Assembly: GCF_963664735.1 (NCBI RefSeq)
Contig: NZ_OY761553.1
Span: forward strand, 2,929,303-2,993,302
DNA: 64,000 nucleotides
Reading direction: 5' to 3'
Source: an uncultured Cohaesibacter sp.
Lineage (GTDB): Bacteria > Pseudomonadota > Alphaproteobacteria > Rhizobiales > Cohaesibacteraceae
Part shown: piece by piece, positions 28,188-37,377 of the stretch
Layout: every line of letters starts with the position of its first letter
How positions within the stretch are numbered: position 1 is the first letter of the stretch
Translations under genes and position numbers: made by a program
Notes under the pieces: generated by a model
Told to the model about the DNA's origin: nothing
Database searches by the model: none
What the model saw: only the letters and a program-made list of their open reading frames with translations

Positions 28188-30830
28188 CTAGAGGCTATTG
28201 TCGCGAATGATTTGTTTGACTTCTTCGGGGGTCGCGACGCCCAAAGCCTTTCGTACGACTTCTTCCAGATCGCTGCGGTCGATTGATCGAACAAGTTCCT
28301 TAACCGCAGGGACATTGACCGGACTGACAGAAAGCTCTGTCACGCCAAGGCCAATCAGAATTTTTGCAAAGTCCGGCTCTGCAACGAGGTTGCCGCAAAC
28401 TCCGACCCATTTTCCGGCCGATTTGGCCGCATTGGTCGTCATGGCAAGCATTTGCAAAAGCGCGGGACTGTAATTGTCTTTTGGTTCAAGCAAGACCGGA
28501 TTCATGCGGTCCATCGCCAGGGTATATTGGGTCAGGTCATTGGTCCCCACGGAAAAGAAGTCGGCTTCTTTAGCGAAATGGGTCGCCAGCAGAGCCGCAG
28601 AGGGGACTTCAATCATCATGCCCAGAGGAACCTTTGGCGCATCAAGCGCAAGCCGAACCTCGTCGGCAAGGCCTTTGGCCTGATGCCATTCGGCAAGGGA
28701 ACTGATCATCGGGAACATGATATGGATGCCGGTCTTGCCCAGTGTTTCCATTTGTCCTTTGGCGACAAGATAAATGGCTTCCAATTGCCGCTTGAAAATC
28801 TCAGGATGGCGCAAAGACAGGCGAATGCCGCGCACACCGAGAAACGGATTGTCTTCCTTGGATTGGCGCAGCCAACTGACAGGCTTGTCTCCGCCGATAT
28901 CGGAGGTCCGGACAATGAGGGTGTGGGCGCCAAGCAGATCGGCAATCGCACTCAGCTTTTCAACCTGATCTCCAACAGAGGGTTCTTCTTTGGCTGTTTC
29001 GAAAAGGAATTCTGTGCGCAACAGGCCCACACCCGCCCCACCGTTTTGCAGCACCTTTTTGGCATCTTCTACGGAGGCAATATTGCAAACCACTTCAATT
29101 GAGACACCATCTCTGGTGATGGAAGGTTCATCCTTGCTGGCGAATTCTCTTTCCTGCACCTGCAGCCAATGCGCAATGCAATCCTCAACCTTGGTGGTCG
29201 TTTGCTGATCCGGGCTCAGAATGAGCTGTTCAGCCTGCGGATTCACCGCGACCGGCTCTCCGCTCTTTACTGTTGCAAGTAGGGTGTTTCCCACGCCGAC
29301 CAATGCCGGAAGGCCAAGGGCTCTGGCCAGAATAGCCATGTGGCTGGTGGCGCCGCCAAGCTCGGTGCAGATGGCGCGAACCGGTTTGTTGCTCAGTTCC
29401 GCAGTTTGTGACGGCGTCAATTCCTTGGCGATCAAAACGAAGGGGTGATCCGGCCAAGACGGCTCGATAGCCCCTCCTTGAAGGATGCAAACGACACGGC
29501 GCGCCACATCGCGCAAATCAGCGGCGCGGGCACGGATGCGTTCTGCGGCGCAGTCTTCCAATGCGATGGCCTGCCCATCGACAACCTGTTGCCACGCCCA
29601 GGCGGCGCTGTCACCAGTTGCGATCTTGGCATGGACATCGGAAAGAATATCCTTGTCCTTGAGAAGCTCTGCCTGCGCCAGAAAGATTGCGGCTTCCTGT
29701 GGCGATGAGGTCGTCATGTCATCGTGCAAAGCGCGAAGCTGTTTACTGGCAGTAACGAGAGCTTCGTCCAGTAAAGCGCGCTCCTCTTGGGTACCCGAGC
29801 CAGCTTTCTCGATATGATATTCGCTTGCGCTGTCGAGTACGAATGCATTTGCCAAGGCGATGCCCGGTGAGGCAGGAATGCCTTTGAGAATGGCGCGCCC
29901 TTTTGGGTCGGTCACCTCGATGAGATCTTCGAGCGGTTTATAATCGCTATTTGATTGGGCGCCTTCATCAACCGGATCAAGCCCCTGATTGATCGCATGT
30001 GCGATTTGGTCGACCGCTTCCTGCGCCTGCGGACCGCTGGCTGAAACCTTGATCGCATCGCCACAAACACCACCGAGGGAAAGAAGTCTGGTCATGGAAT
30101 CCAGTTTGACCTGAGTCTCTCCCTTGGTGATCCAAAGGTCTGTCCCGGCGAATGTGTCTGCCATTTGAACCAATATGGTGGCAGGCCTCGCATGAAGACC
30201 AGACGCATCGACAATCGTGCATGATGCACTTGCATCAAAATCTTCACGAACCGCTTCAGTTGGTGATGAAGGCAAGGATTGGCCCAAGGCTGCAACGATA
30301 GTTTCTGCGTCGGCGATGGTTCCAAGGTCTCTGGCCCGGTCCTTGTCCATGACAACGCCGGTCAGTTTCTGGAGTAATTCGATATGCTCGTTACCACTGG
30401 CTGCAATGCCCACGGCCAAATGAACCATGTCACCATTGTCGTTCCAAACCACGCCTTTAGGCAGCTGGACGATGACGATACCGGTTTTGATAACGAGGGA
30501 TTTTGCCTCATTGACACCATGAGGGATAGCGATGCCGTTAGTAAGATATGTGCTGACAGAGGCTTCCCGCGCTTCAAGCGCCTCGGCATAGCTGGCAGAC
30601 ACATAGCCAAGCTCAAGCATCTTTTGGGCAATCAGGTTAAGCACATCTTTGCGCTGAGCGATCTTCTGCTTCACCAGAACCGCTTCACGCTGGATGGAGA
30701 ATTCTTCTGGCTGAGATTCTGCGAGAGAAACTGCTTCCCTTGATAGATCGTCCTGTCCATTAATCGGCAGAGACGCAGATACGTCTTTTGGAGCGCGATT
30801 GGAGAGTTTTTTCGTGAATCTGGAAAACAT
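28188..30830 (-). CDS. Multiphosphoryl transfer protein, EIIA-HPr-Enzyme I fusion
   Basis: 880 residues. Domains in order: fructose/mannitol-type EIIA about 45-185 (active His104 in GIAIPHGVN), HPr about 200-285 (His213 in DASGLHARPAT), and Enzyme I about 310-880. The EI phosphohistidine is His497 in GGATSHMAILAR, and the PEP-binding TIM barrel has PVSWL, NPFLGVRGIRL and a conserved VGTNDLTQY. It carries phosphate from PEP through EI and HPr to its own EIIA, so this operon has a private phosphorelay. Alphaproteobacteria commonly keep PTSNtr instead for regulation. Confidence 0.95.
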   Translation of the reverse strand: MFSRFTKKLSNRAPKDVSASLPINGQDDLSREAVSLAESQPEEFSIQREAVLVKQKIAQRKDVLNLIAQKMLELGYVSASYAEALEAREASVSTYLTNGIAIPHGVNEAKSLVIKTGIVIVQLPKGVVWNDNGDMVHLAVGIAASGNEHIELLQKLTGVVMDKDRARDLGTIADAETIVAALGQSLPSSPTEAVREDFDASASCTIVDASGLHARPATILVQMADTFAGTDLWITKGETQVKLDSMTRLLSLGGVCGDAIKVSASGPQAQEAVDQIAHAINQGLDPVDEGAQSNSDYKPLEDLIEVTDPKGRAILKGIPASPGIALANAFVLDSASEYHIEKAGSGTQEERALLDEALVTASKQLRALHDDMTTSSPQEAAIFLAQAELLKDKDILSDVHAKIATGDSAAWAWQQVVDGQAIALEDCAAERIRARAADLRDVARRVVCILQGGAIEPSWPDHPFVLIAKELTPSQTAELSNKPVRAICTELGGATSHMAILARALGLPALVGVGNTLLATVKSGEPVAVNPQAEQLILSPDQQTTTKVEDCIAHWLQVQEREFASKDEPSITRDGVSIEVVCNIASVEDAKKVLQNGGAGVGLLRTEFLFETAKEEPSVGDQVEKLSAIADLLGAHTLIVRTSDIGGDKPVSWLRQSKEDNPFLGVRGIRLSLRHPEIFKRQLEAIYLVAKGQMETLGKTGIHIMFPMISSLAEWHQAKGLADEVRLALDAPKVPLGMMIEVPSAALLATHFAKEADFFSVGTNDLTQYTLAMDRMNPVLLEPKDNYSPALLQMLAMTTNAAKSAGKWVGVCGNLVAEPDFAKILIGLGVTELSVSPVNVPAVKELVRSIDRSDLEEVVRKALGVATPEEVKQIIRDNSL

Positions 30831-30859
30831 TGGTTTCCCTCGCAGTTCGTCTTGAGTGA

Positions 30860-32251
30860 TTAAGAAAGCTTCTCGACCAAATTATCGTAGAAATCGCCGT
30901 CCATGAAGTTTCCAATGCTCATGTGAAGTGCATTCGGCAACTTCTTCTGGGCTCTGGCGGTCAGCTCTTTCTGGGTGATAACGATGTCAGCGTCCTCAAG
31001 ATCATTGATCGCCTGATTTCTGACATCAATGGCAAGATTTGCCTTCTTGACCTTGTCGCGCAGCACCGAAGCCCCCATTGCGGATGACCCCATACCGGCA
31101 TCGCAAGCAACAACGATGCTTTTGACACTGCTGAAGGAGAAGTCCTTTGCGGCAGCTGCCATCATGCCTTTTGATTCTGCTTTGTTTGCAGCAACCTGAG
31201 CTTTGGCAGCTTCCAGATCTTCATCGCTATCTTGGCTTCCGCGAATGATTATTGCACTGATTGCAAAGGAAACGGCAGCAGCAACAGCTATGGATGCCAA
31301 TGTCAAGACCACTCCCATGCCTTTGGTAGACATCAGAATTTCTGCAAAAACAGAACCCGGAGAAGGAGGACCGACAAGGCCGTTGCCCATGATCATGTTA
31401 AAGGCAAGACCAGCCATACCACCACCGATAACAGCAATGACAAGGCGGGGTTTCATCAGGATATATGGGAAATAGATCTCATGAATGCCACCAAAGAAGT
31501 GAATGATGGAAGCACCATAAGCGGATTTTTGAGAACTGCCCTTACCAACCAGCATATAGGCGAGCAAAACACCAAGACCTGGACCAGGGTTGGTTTCAAT
31601 CAAATAATAGATCGACTTTCCGACTTCAGCTGATTGTTGCGCGCCAAGTGGCGTGAAGACACCATGGTTGATCGCATTGTTCAGGAACAGGATCTTGGCT
31701 GGCTCCACAATAATCGAGACCAATGGCAACAGGCCTAAATTAACGATCCATGCAACACCGGCTCCAAGCGCGGTAGTCAAAGCAGAAACCACTGGCCCCA
31801 TGAAAAGATAGGCGATGATTGCGGTTATCATGCTTATGATGCCAAGGGAGAAGTTATTGACCAGCATTTCAAAGCCGGGCTTAATGCGGTGATGAACGCG
31901 CTTGTCAAACTCCATAACTGCATAGGCGCCGAGAGGCCCAACAATCATGGCACCCAGAAACATCGGAATGTCGGCACTGATGATCACACCCATGGTCGTG
32001 ATTGCACCTGCGACAGCGCCCCGATCTTTCCCAACCATCTTACCGCCCGTGTAGCCAATCAGCAGTGGCAATAGGTAGGTAAGCATCGGGCCAACAAATT
32101 TGGCCAAATGTTCATTGGGTATCCAACCTGTTGGAATGAAAAGCGCGGTGATAAGGCCCCAGGCCAAAAAGGCCCCGATATTGGGCATAACCATCCCGCT
32201 GAGGGTTCGTCCTAATGACTGGACCCCCACCTTAAGATTGTTCTCTAGCAT
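30860..32251 (-). CDS. mtlA: PTS EIICB, mannitol (MtlA)-like
   Basis: 463 residues. The membrane EIIC domain is about 1-330 (NIGAFLAWGLITALFIPTGW, GGIHEIYFPYILMKPRL, the latter carrying the conserved GGIHE loop). A linker and a cytoplasmic EIIB domain follow, with phospho-cysteine Cys383 in VACDAGMGSSAMGASV, close to E. coli Cys384. The C-terminal EIIA of E. coli MtlA is absent and is replaced by the separate 154-residue EIIA upstream. It transports and phosphorylates a hexitol, mannitol being the most likely. Confidence 0.93.
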   Translation of the reverse strand: MLENNLKVGVQSLGRTLSGMVMPNIGAFLAWGLITALFIPTGWIPNEHLAKFVGPMLTYLLPLLIGYTGGKMVGKDRGAVAGAITTMGVIISADIPMFLGAMIVGPLGAYAVMEFDKRVHHRIKPGFEMLVNNFSLGIISMITAIIAYLFMGPVVSALTTALGAGVAWIVNLGLLPLVSIIVEPAKILFLNNAINHGVFTPLGAQQSAEVGKSIYYLIETNPGPGLGVLLAYMLVGKGSSQKSAYGASIIHFFGGIHEIYFPYILMKPRLVIAVIGGGMAGLAFNMIMGNGLVGPPSPGSVFAEILMSTKGMGVVLTLASIAVAAAVSFAISAIIIRGSQDSDEDLEAAKAQVAANKAESKGMMAAAAKDFSFSSVKSIVVACDAGMGSSAMGASVLRDKVKKANLAIDVRNQAINDLEDADIVITQKELTARAQKKLPNALHMSIGNFMDGDFYDNLVEKLS

Positions 32252-32281
32252 TAATTCCTCCCTTGAGAAGCTTTGAACAAT

Positions 32282-32746
32282 TTAATTGAGTGCTTGATTT
32301 AGATCCTCTTGGATTACCGCCGCATCAGCTGTTGCCCGCCACCTGTCTGTTACGTCTGGAGTTCGGATCAATTGCGCAAGAGCACTGAAGATCTGGCTTT
32401 GGTCTGCTCTTATTGCTGAAGTGCCTTCATTTTCAGGCACTGCACAAAAAGCAACAAAAACAACGCTTTCGCTGCTTCCATGCCAGACAAGGTCCGGATC
32501 GGCAGCTCTTGCAAAACACAAAACCGGACCAAAAATGTGCTTGGTAACGACATGAGGGATAGCGGTGCCATGCCCTGCAAAGGTACTCACCAATTCCTCC
32601 CGGCGCATTACGTCGTCCAGAAGCGCGGTAGAATTGGTGGTTTTACCGAGTTCGCTTAATTTGAGGCATATGCCTTTGATAATCTCCTCGCGCGAGGCGC
32701 CAGGAAAATCTAACCAGATGGCCTCCCGATCCACCTTAATTGTCAC
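32282..32746 (-). CDS. PTS EIIA, fructose/mannitol type (PTS_EIIA_2)
   Basis: 154 residues. The phospho-histidine is His65 in AGHGTAIPHVVTK. Family residues are clear from 15 to 140. It is the promoter-proximal gene of the PTS operon, 30 bp ahead of the EIICB gene. A second EIIA domain is fused in the EI protein, so the operon encodes two EIIA modules for one EIICB. Confidence 0.9.
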   Translation of the reverse strand: MTIKVDREAIWLDFPGASREEIIKGICLKLSELGKTTNSTALLDDVMRREELVSTFAGHGTAIPHVVTKHIFGPVLCFARAADPDLVWHGSSESVVFVAFCAVPENEGTSAIRADQSQIFSALAQLIRTPDVTDRWRATADAAVIQEDLNQALN

Positions 32747-32863
32747 AGTATACTCTCCTCTCGCAGGCCCTCACCTTACCATTGGAAAGCAACTTCAGCG
32801 GCTTGCAAACAAGACATGCCATGTCGATTCCCTCCCTCTGCGATCAAATATGGCACACAAAAA

Positions 32864-32934
32864 AATCATAAGCAATCATAAATAATCAATTTAATCATGA
32901 AAAATTGACCTTCTTGCGTATATATTGTAATCAT
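32864..32934. promoter_or_regulatory. Helically phased AATCAT array between EIIA and DeoR genes
   Basis: AATCAT occurs at 32864, 32874, 32893 and 32929, with AATCAA at 32884, giving four copies spaced 9-10 bp. It lies in the divergent promoter of the PTS operon and the DeoR gene. Such phased repeats are typical of DeoR-family operators. Binding is inferred. Confidence 0.5.
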
Positions 32935-32969
32935 TGTGATGAGAACTATTTGAAAAATCAGGAACGATC

Positions 32970-33737
32970 ATGCTCGCGCAGGTCAGACAAAAAAAATTGC
33001 TGGAACATCTCGGAGAAGTAGAGGTTGCTACGGTTAAACAGCTTGTTGAAGCCCTAGATAGTTCCCCTGCCACGATTCGGCGCGATATTAATCAGCTTAA
33101 CAACCTTGGAAAATTGAGGAAAATCCGTAATGGTGCAGAGCGGATTTCTGACGATCAAAAAATCATATCTAATCACTCAAGCAATCAAATTTCGATCAAT
33201 TTTGACTATTTTGACTATCAGGAAGCCCAAAGAATCGCGGAGCAGGCCGTCGCCCTGTGTAAAACCAAAGACAGCATTTATGTCGGAACCGGCCCGATAG
33301 CCTTTCTCATGCATGATTATCTTTTGAAGACCAGCATTCAGGTTTATTCCAATGCGGTCCCTCTGATTATCAAGCTGCTGAGCACCTCTTACCCTCATCT
33401 GGTGGTGCTCGGTGGTCAGCATATCGAGAGTCAGGGGATTCTCGTCTCGCCACCATCCAAGCTGAATTTTCAGGGACGCTATCTTTTTGTCGATGCCGAT
33501 GGTTTAAGCGAAGCGGGTTTAACCAAGACAGCAATGTTGGCCTATATGGAAGAAAAGCGGATGCACCGCCACGTCGAAAAGGTCGTTGCGCTTGTCGGAT
33601 CTGACAAAATGGGAAATGATAGCGGCATCCCCGTGTTCGGTCTGGAAGAAATCGATATCGTCATCACCGGTAATGACGCAGATCCCAAAATGCGCAAGGT
33701 GCTTGAGGCAAAAGGCATCGAAGTCATTACTGTCTGA
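32970..33737 (+). CDS. DeoR-family transcriptional regulator
   Basis: 255 residues. The winged HTH is about 1-55 (LEHLGEVEVATVKQLVEAL, then SSPATIRRDINQL, the recognition helix). The DeoRC sugar-phosphate-sensing domain about 70-250 has the conserved IYVGTGPIAFLMHDY and ALVGSDKMGNDSG segments. It is divergent from the hexitol PTS operon and is the likely repressor, relieved by a sugar phosphate made by the operon. Confidence 0.92.
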   Translation: MLAQVRQKKLLEHLGEVEVATVKQLVEALDSSPATIRRDINQLNNLGKLRKIRNGAERISDDQKIISNHSSNQISINFDYFDYQEAQRIAEQAVALCKTKDSIYVGTGPIAFLMHDYLLKTSIQVYSNAVPLIIKLLSTSYPHLVVLGGQHIESQGILVSPPSKLNFQGRYLFVDADGLSEAGLTKTAMLAYMEEKRMHRHVEKVVALVGSDKMGNDSGIPVFGLEEIDIVITGNDADPKMRKVLEAKGIEVITV

Positions 33738-33810
33738 GATGCCTTGGCAACCAGCCTTCAATCCAAAGTTATTCCCCTTCATAGCAGAAATGCCAATGCT
33801 CCACCCTTAT

Positions 33811-33852
33811 CTGAGGTCTGAGGTCTGAGGTCTGGGTTCTGGGTTCTGGGCG
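33811..33852 (+). repeat. Heptamer tandem repeat
   Basis: Six consecutive 7-bp units: three CTGAGGT, two CTGGGTT and one CTGGGCG. It is a small simple-sequence repeat in the 370-bp gap between the DeoR gene and the TRAP transporter genes, which otherwise shows no gene. Confidence 0.85.
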
Positions 33853-34106
33853 TTTGAAAGCATTCGGCACTAGCCCCTTCCCCCCCAAAAACTCCCGATT
33901 GCCCCAATCGCGGATTAGGCGAAACCGTATCGCCTGATCGACCGCGCCCCTTTCTTTCTCATTGCTACTGCCTTAATTTTAAGCACCCCACGATTTGCCC
34001 ACATAATATACATGGCTAAAACTGCAAAGTGTAATCGCGGACTAGAGATTGCAATTTCCTTGAGGTAGCTTTTTCTAATCACGGCTGTCGAGGATAGGAG
34101 ATACTT

Positions 34107-35111
34107 ATGAAGCACTTTAAGATTTTTACTGGAGTCGCATTTGCGCTCAGCTTGGCTGCTACGGCCGCCATGGCTCAAGATATGGCATTTTTCCGTATTG
34201 GCACAGGTGGCACTGCTGGCACCTACTACCCTATTGGAGGCCTCCTTGCCAATGCTATTTCAAACCCTCCGGGGTCGCGTCCATGTGACAAAGGCGGCTC
34301 ATGTGGTGTTCCGGGCCTGATTGCTTCAGCCCTTTCGGCAAACGGCTCTGTTGCCAACATCAACGCCATTGCTGGTGGAACTCTTGAATCTGGCTTTTCC
34401 CAGTCTGACGTTGCAACCTGGGCCTATACTGGAACCGGCATCTGGGAAGGCAAACCTGCTGTTGAAAAACTGCGCGCCATCGCCAACCTCTACCCTGAAA
34501 GCATTCACTTGGTGGTGAGCGCTGATTCCGGCATCGCCAGCGTTTCCGATCTGAAGGGCAAGCGCGTTTCCATGGACGAGCCCGGCTCAGGCACCCTTGT
34601 TGATGCAAAAATCATCCTCAACGGCTACGGGCTGACCGAAGACGATATCAAGCCGGAATATCTCAAACCTGATCAGGCTGCCGACCGGATGCGCGACGGT
34701 GCGATGGATGCCTTCTTCTTCGTTGGTGGCTATCCTGCGGGTGCCATTTCCGAACTGGCCAGCCAGCACGATGTCAAACTCATCCCGATCACTTGTGATG
34801 AAGCTCCGAAAATCTGCGAAGACTTCAAATTCTTCGGTCCAGACACCATCCCTGGCGGGACTTATGAAGGCAATGCAGACAGCGTAAAAACGCTCTCCGT
34901 CGGTGCCCAGTGGGTGACGAGCGCTGACCAGCCAGAAGAATTGGTCTACAACATCACCAAGGCTCTTTGGAACAAGAATACCCGGAAGCTTCTGGATGCG
35001 GGTCATGCCAAAGGCAAGATGATCACCGAAGACACTGCCCTGAATGGCGTCGGCATTCCGCTGCATCCGGGTGCTGAGAAATTCTACAAAGAAGCAGGCT
35101 TGCTCAAATAA
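34107..35111 (+). CDS. TAXI-family TRAP transporter solute-binding protein
   Basis: 334 residues with a signal peptide ending near AMA-QDMAF. TAXI family marks: FFRIGTGGTAGTYYPIGGLLANAIS, shown here as RIGTGGTAGTYYPIGGLL, then SGFSQSDVATWAYTG and RVSMDEPGSGTLVDAKIIL-like (RVSMDEPGSGTLVDA). It captures a periplasmic anion, commonly a dicarboxylate or amino acid, and hands it to the fused TRAP permease 100 bp downstream. The ligand is not known. Confidence 0.92.
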   Translation: MKHFKIFTGVAFALSLAATAAMAQDMAFFRIGTGGTAGTYYPIGGLLANAISNPPGSRPCDKGGSCGVPGLIASALSANGSVANINAIAGGTLESGFSQSDVATWAYTGTGIWEGKPAVEKLRAIANLYPESIHLVVSADSGIASVSDLKGKRVSMDEPGSGTLVDAKIILNGYGLTEDDIKPEYLKPDQAADRMRDGAMDAFFFVGGYPAGAISELASQHDVKLIPITCDEAPKICEDFKFFGPDTIPGGTYEGNADSVKTLSVGAQWVTSADQPEELVYNITKALWNKNTRKLLDAGHAKGKMITEDTALNGVGIPLHPGAEKFYKEAGLLK

Positions 35112-35157
35112 GCCCTATCGGCTCGGGTCAGATCTCGAGTCGTAGACAGTTTCCGAG

Positions 35158-35186
35158 GGGGGCGAGGCAGATCTCGTCCCCCTTTT
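35158..35186 (+). terminator. Intra-operon terminator between TRAP genes
   Basis: GGGGGCGAG and CTCGTCCCCC arms with a short loop and one bulge, then TTTT. It could reduce read-through from the abundant binding-protein message into the permease gene. Confidence 0.7.
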
Positions 35187-35211
35187 CCACTATCCGACAG
35201 GAGCGCATGGG

Positions 35212-37296
35212 ATGACCGAGGACCGCAGCAAACAGGACGATGGCGAGGAAATCCATCATCTTTCAGCCGAAGAACTTCAGGCTATCGAGGAAGAATTCGA
35301 TCCGGAACTCCGCTTCCGGACACTGGCCTGGCCCTTGACGCTGATCACGGCAACGATCCTGTTTCTCCTCTCGTGCTATCACTATTATACAGCTGGCTTC
35401 GGCATCCCTCAGGCAACCGTTCATCGGGGTCTGCATCTGGGCGTAACATTGCTGGTTGTCTTTCTCAGTTTCTCCGCATTCGGCAACCGGGTTGTCACGC
35501 CAAATTGGAAAGCGCCCTTTGGATTGCCCATTATCGACTGGATCTTTGCCATTGCCGGGGTTCTCAGTGCGCTTTATGTTCCGTGGATCTATAGCGAGCT
35601 GGCCTTCCGCGTCGGCAATCCTTTGCCTATCGATATTTTCATGGGAACGATTATGATCGTGGTGCTGCTCGAAGCGGTGCGCCGTTCCATGGGATGGCCG
35701 TTGCCGGTGATCGCAATCCTGTTCATTGCCTATGCCTATTTCGGAAAATCCATGCCGGGCATTCTCATTCATCCGGGGGCGAGTTGGGCCAACATCGTCA
35801 ACCATCTCTATCTTACCTCGCAGGGGATCTATGGCACGGCGCTCGGCGTGATTGCTACTTATGTATTCCACTTTGTGCTGTTCGGTGTCATGGCCACGCG
35901 TATCGGGCTGGGACAGCTGTTTATCGATGTCGCTTCGGCCCTCGCCGGGCGCTATGCCGGAGGACCGGCGAAAGTGTCCGTATTGTCCTCGGCCATGCTC
36001 GGCTCGATCTCGGGCTCTTCCATCGCCAACACGGTGACCACCGGAGCGTTGACCATTCCGGCCATGATCCGCATCGGCTATCCTCGCCATTTCGCAGCCG
36101 CAGTTGAAGCTGCTGCCTCCACCGGTGGGCAGATCACGCCACCCGTCATGGGCGCGGTCGCCTTCCTGATGATCGAATATCTCAATGTGCCGCTCACAAC
36201 GATCCTGACCGCAGCGCTTGTTCCGGCTTTCATGCATTTCTTTGGTGTTCTGGTTCAGGTCCATCTTGAAGCCCGTCGTCTAGGCCTTAGGGGCATGTCG
36301 GCCTCTGAATTGCCGAATGCATGGAAAGTCCTGAAAGAAGGCTGGTTGTCGGTCCTGCCATTGGCCATTCTGGTCGCCGTTCTATTGTCCGGGCGCACGC
36401 CCTTTGCCGCGGCCTTCTATTCCATCTCGGCATGCATCGTCGTTCTGGCCATCCAGCAAATTCAGAAGTCAGGCCTCATCGGAGGCATCAAGGGAACGGC
36501 ACAGGAAGTTTTCGAAGGCTTCATTCTGGGTGCCAAACAGTCCCTATCGGTAACAGCCGCAGCAGCTCTGGTGGGGGTCGTCATCGGGGTGGTCACGCTC
36601 ACCGGTGTTGGCTTCAAGATCGCCTATATGGTCACCAGCATCGCGCAGGGCTGGGCAGTATCTCTGCACGACATGATCGCCTTCCTGCCATTTGAGCTGA
36701 TGACGGTTCCTTCTCTCACGCTTCTGTTCACCCTCATGCTCACCGCTGTGGTTTGCATTCTGATGGGCTGCGGCATTCCTACGACCGCCAACTATATCAT
36801 TATGGTCGCTGTCGCCGCTCCGATTTTGGGCATGTTGGGCGTGCAGCAGATGGTGGCCCACTATTTCGTTTTCTATTACGGAGTGCTTGCTGATGTGACA
36901 CCGCCGGTGGCCATGGCAGCCTATGCCGGCGCCGGGATCGCGGGTGCGAACGCCTTCAGGGCAGGAAACACAGCCTTCCGCCTGAGTATGGGCAAGGCGC
37001 TCGTCCCCTTCGTCTTTGCCTTCCAGCCAGCGCTTCTGATCGTGACTGATGGCTTCACCTGGGAAGCATTCGCATTGGCTTTTGGCGGTGCCGTGCTCGG
37101 AATCTGGGTTTTGGCATCGGCTGTTTCCAACTGGCTGTTTGCCCCGCTTTACTGGTTCGAGCGCCTGATACTGGTTGTCGCCGCGCTGCTTCTGGTGGCG
37201 CCGAACCTGATCGCAACAGCAGTGGGGCTTGTTATCATCTCACCGATAATTCTGCGCCAGCTGTTGCCCCGTATTCGGCAGGCTTCAAGCACATGA
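35212..37296 (+). CDS. TRAP transporter fused permease (DctQ-DctM type)
   Basis: 694 residues with about 16-18 membrane helices. The N-terminal 4-helix DctQ-like part is about 40-180. The DctM-like part has SVLSSAMLGSISGSSIANTVTTG and STGGQITPPVMGAVAFLM-type signatures (seen as SGSSIANTVTTGAL and GQITPPVMGAVAF). A TAXI-type permease is commonly one fused chain. It imports the solute bound by the upstream protein using a sodium gradient. The ATG is 12 bp from a nearby out-of-frame ATG-TGA. Confidence 0.92.
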   Translation: MTEDRSKQDDGEEIHHLSAEELQAIEEEFDPELRFRTLAWPLTLITATILFLLSCYHYYTAGFGIPQATVHRGLHLGVTLLVVFLSFSAFGNRVVTPNWKAPFGLPIIDWIFAIAGVLSALYVPWIYSELAFRVGNPLPIDIFMGTIMIVVLLEAVRRSMGWPLPVIAILFIAYAYFGKSMPGILIHPGASWANIVNHLYLTSQGIYGTALGVIATYVFHFVLFGVMATRIGLGQLFIDVASALAGRYAGGPAKVSVLSSAMLGSISGSSIANTVTTGALTIPAMIRIGYPRHFAAAVEAAASTGGQITPPVMGAVAFLMIEYLNVPLTTILTAALVPAFMHFFGVLVQVHLEARRLGLRGMSASELPNAWKVLKEGWLSVLPLAILVAVLLSGRTPFAAAFYSISACIVVLAIQQIQKSGLIGGIKGTAQEVFEGFILGAKQSLSVTAAAALVGVVIGVVTLTGVGFKIAYMVTSIAQGWAVSLHDMIAFLPFELMTVPSLTLLFTLMLTAVVCILMGCGIPTTANYIIMVAVAAPILGMLGVQQMVAHYFVFYYGVLADVTPPVAMAAYAGAGIAGANAFRAGNTAFRLSMGKALVPFVFAFQPALLIVTDGFTWEAFALAFGGAVLGIWVLASAVSNWLFAPLYWFERLILVVAALLLVAPNLIATAVGLVIISPIILRQLLPRIRQASST

Positions 37297-37317
37297 GAAG
37301 GTGAAGAGGCTCAGCAA

Positions 37318-37348
37318 TTCAGTCCTTAGCCTAAGGCGAAGGACTGAA
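37318..37348 (+). terminator. Hairpin after the TRAP permease gene
   Basis: Arms TTCAGTCCTT and AAGGACTGAA are perfect over 10 bp, with an inner GCC-TAA-GGC. It lies 22 bp past the permease stop. No T run follows, so termination is only probable. Confidence 0.5.
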
Positions 37349-37377
37349 CCGTTCCGGGCTCATCGCCTTTGTATGAT

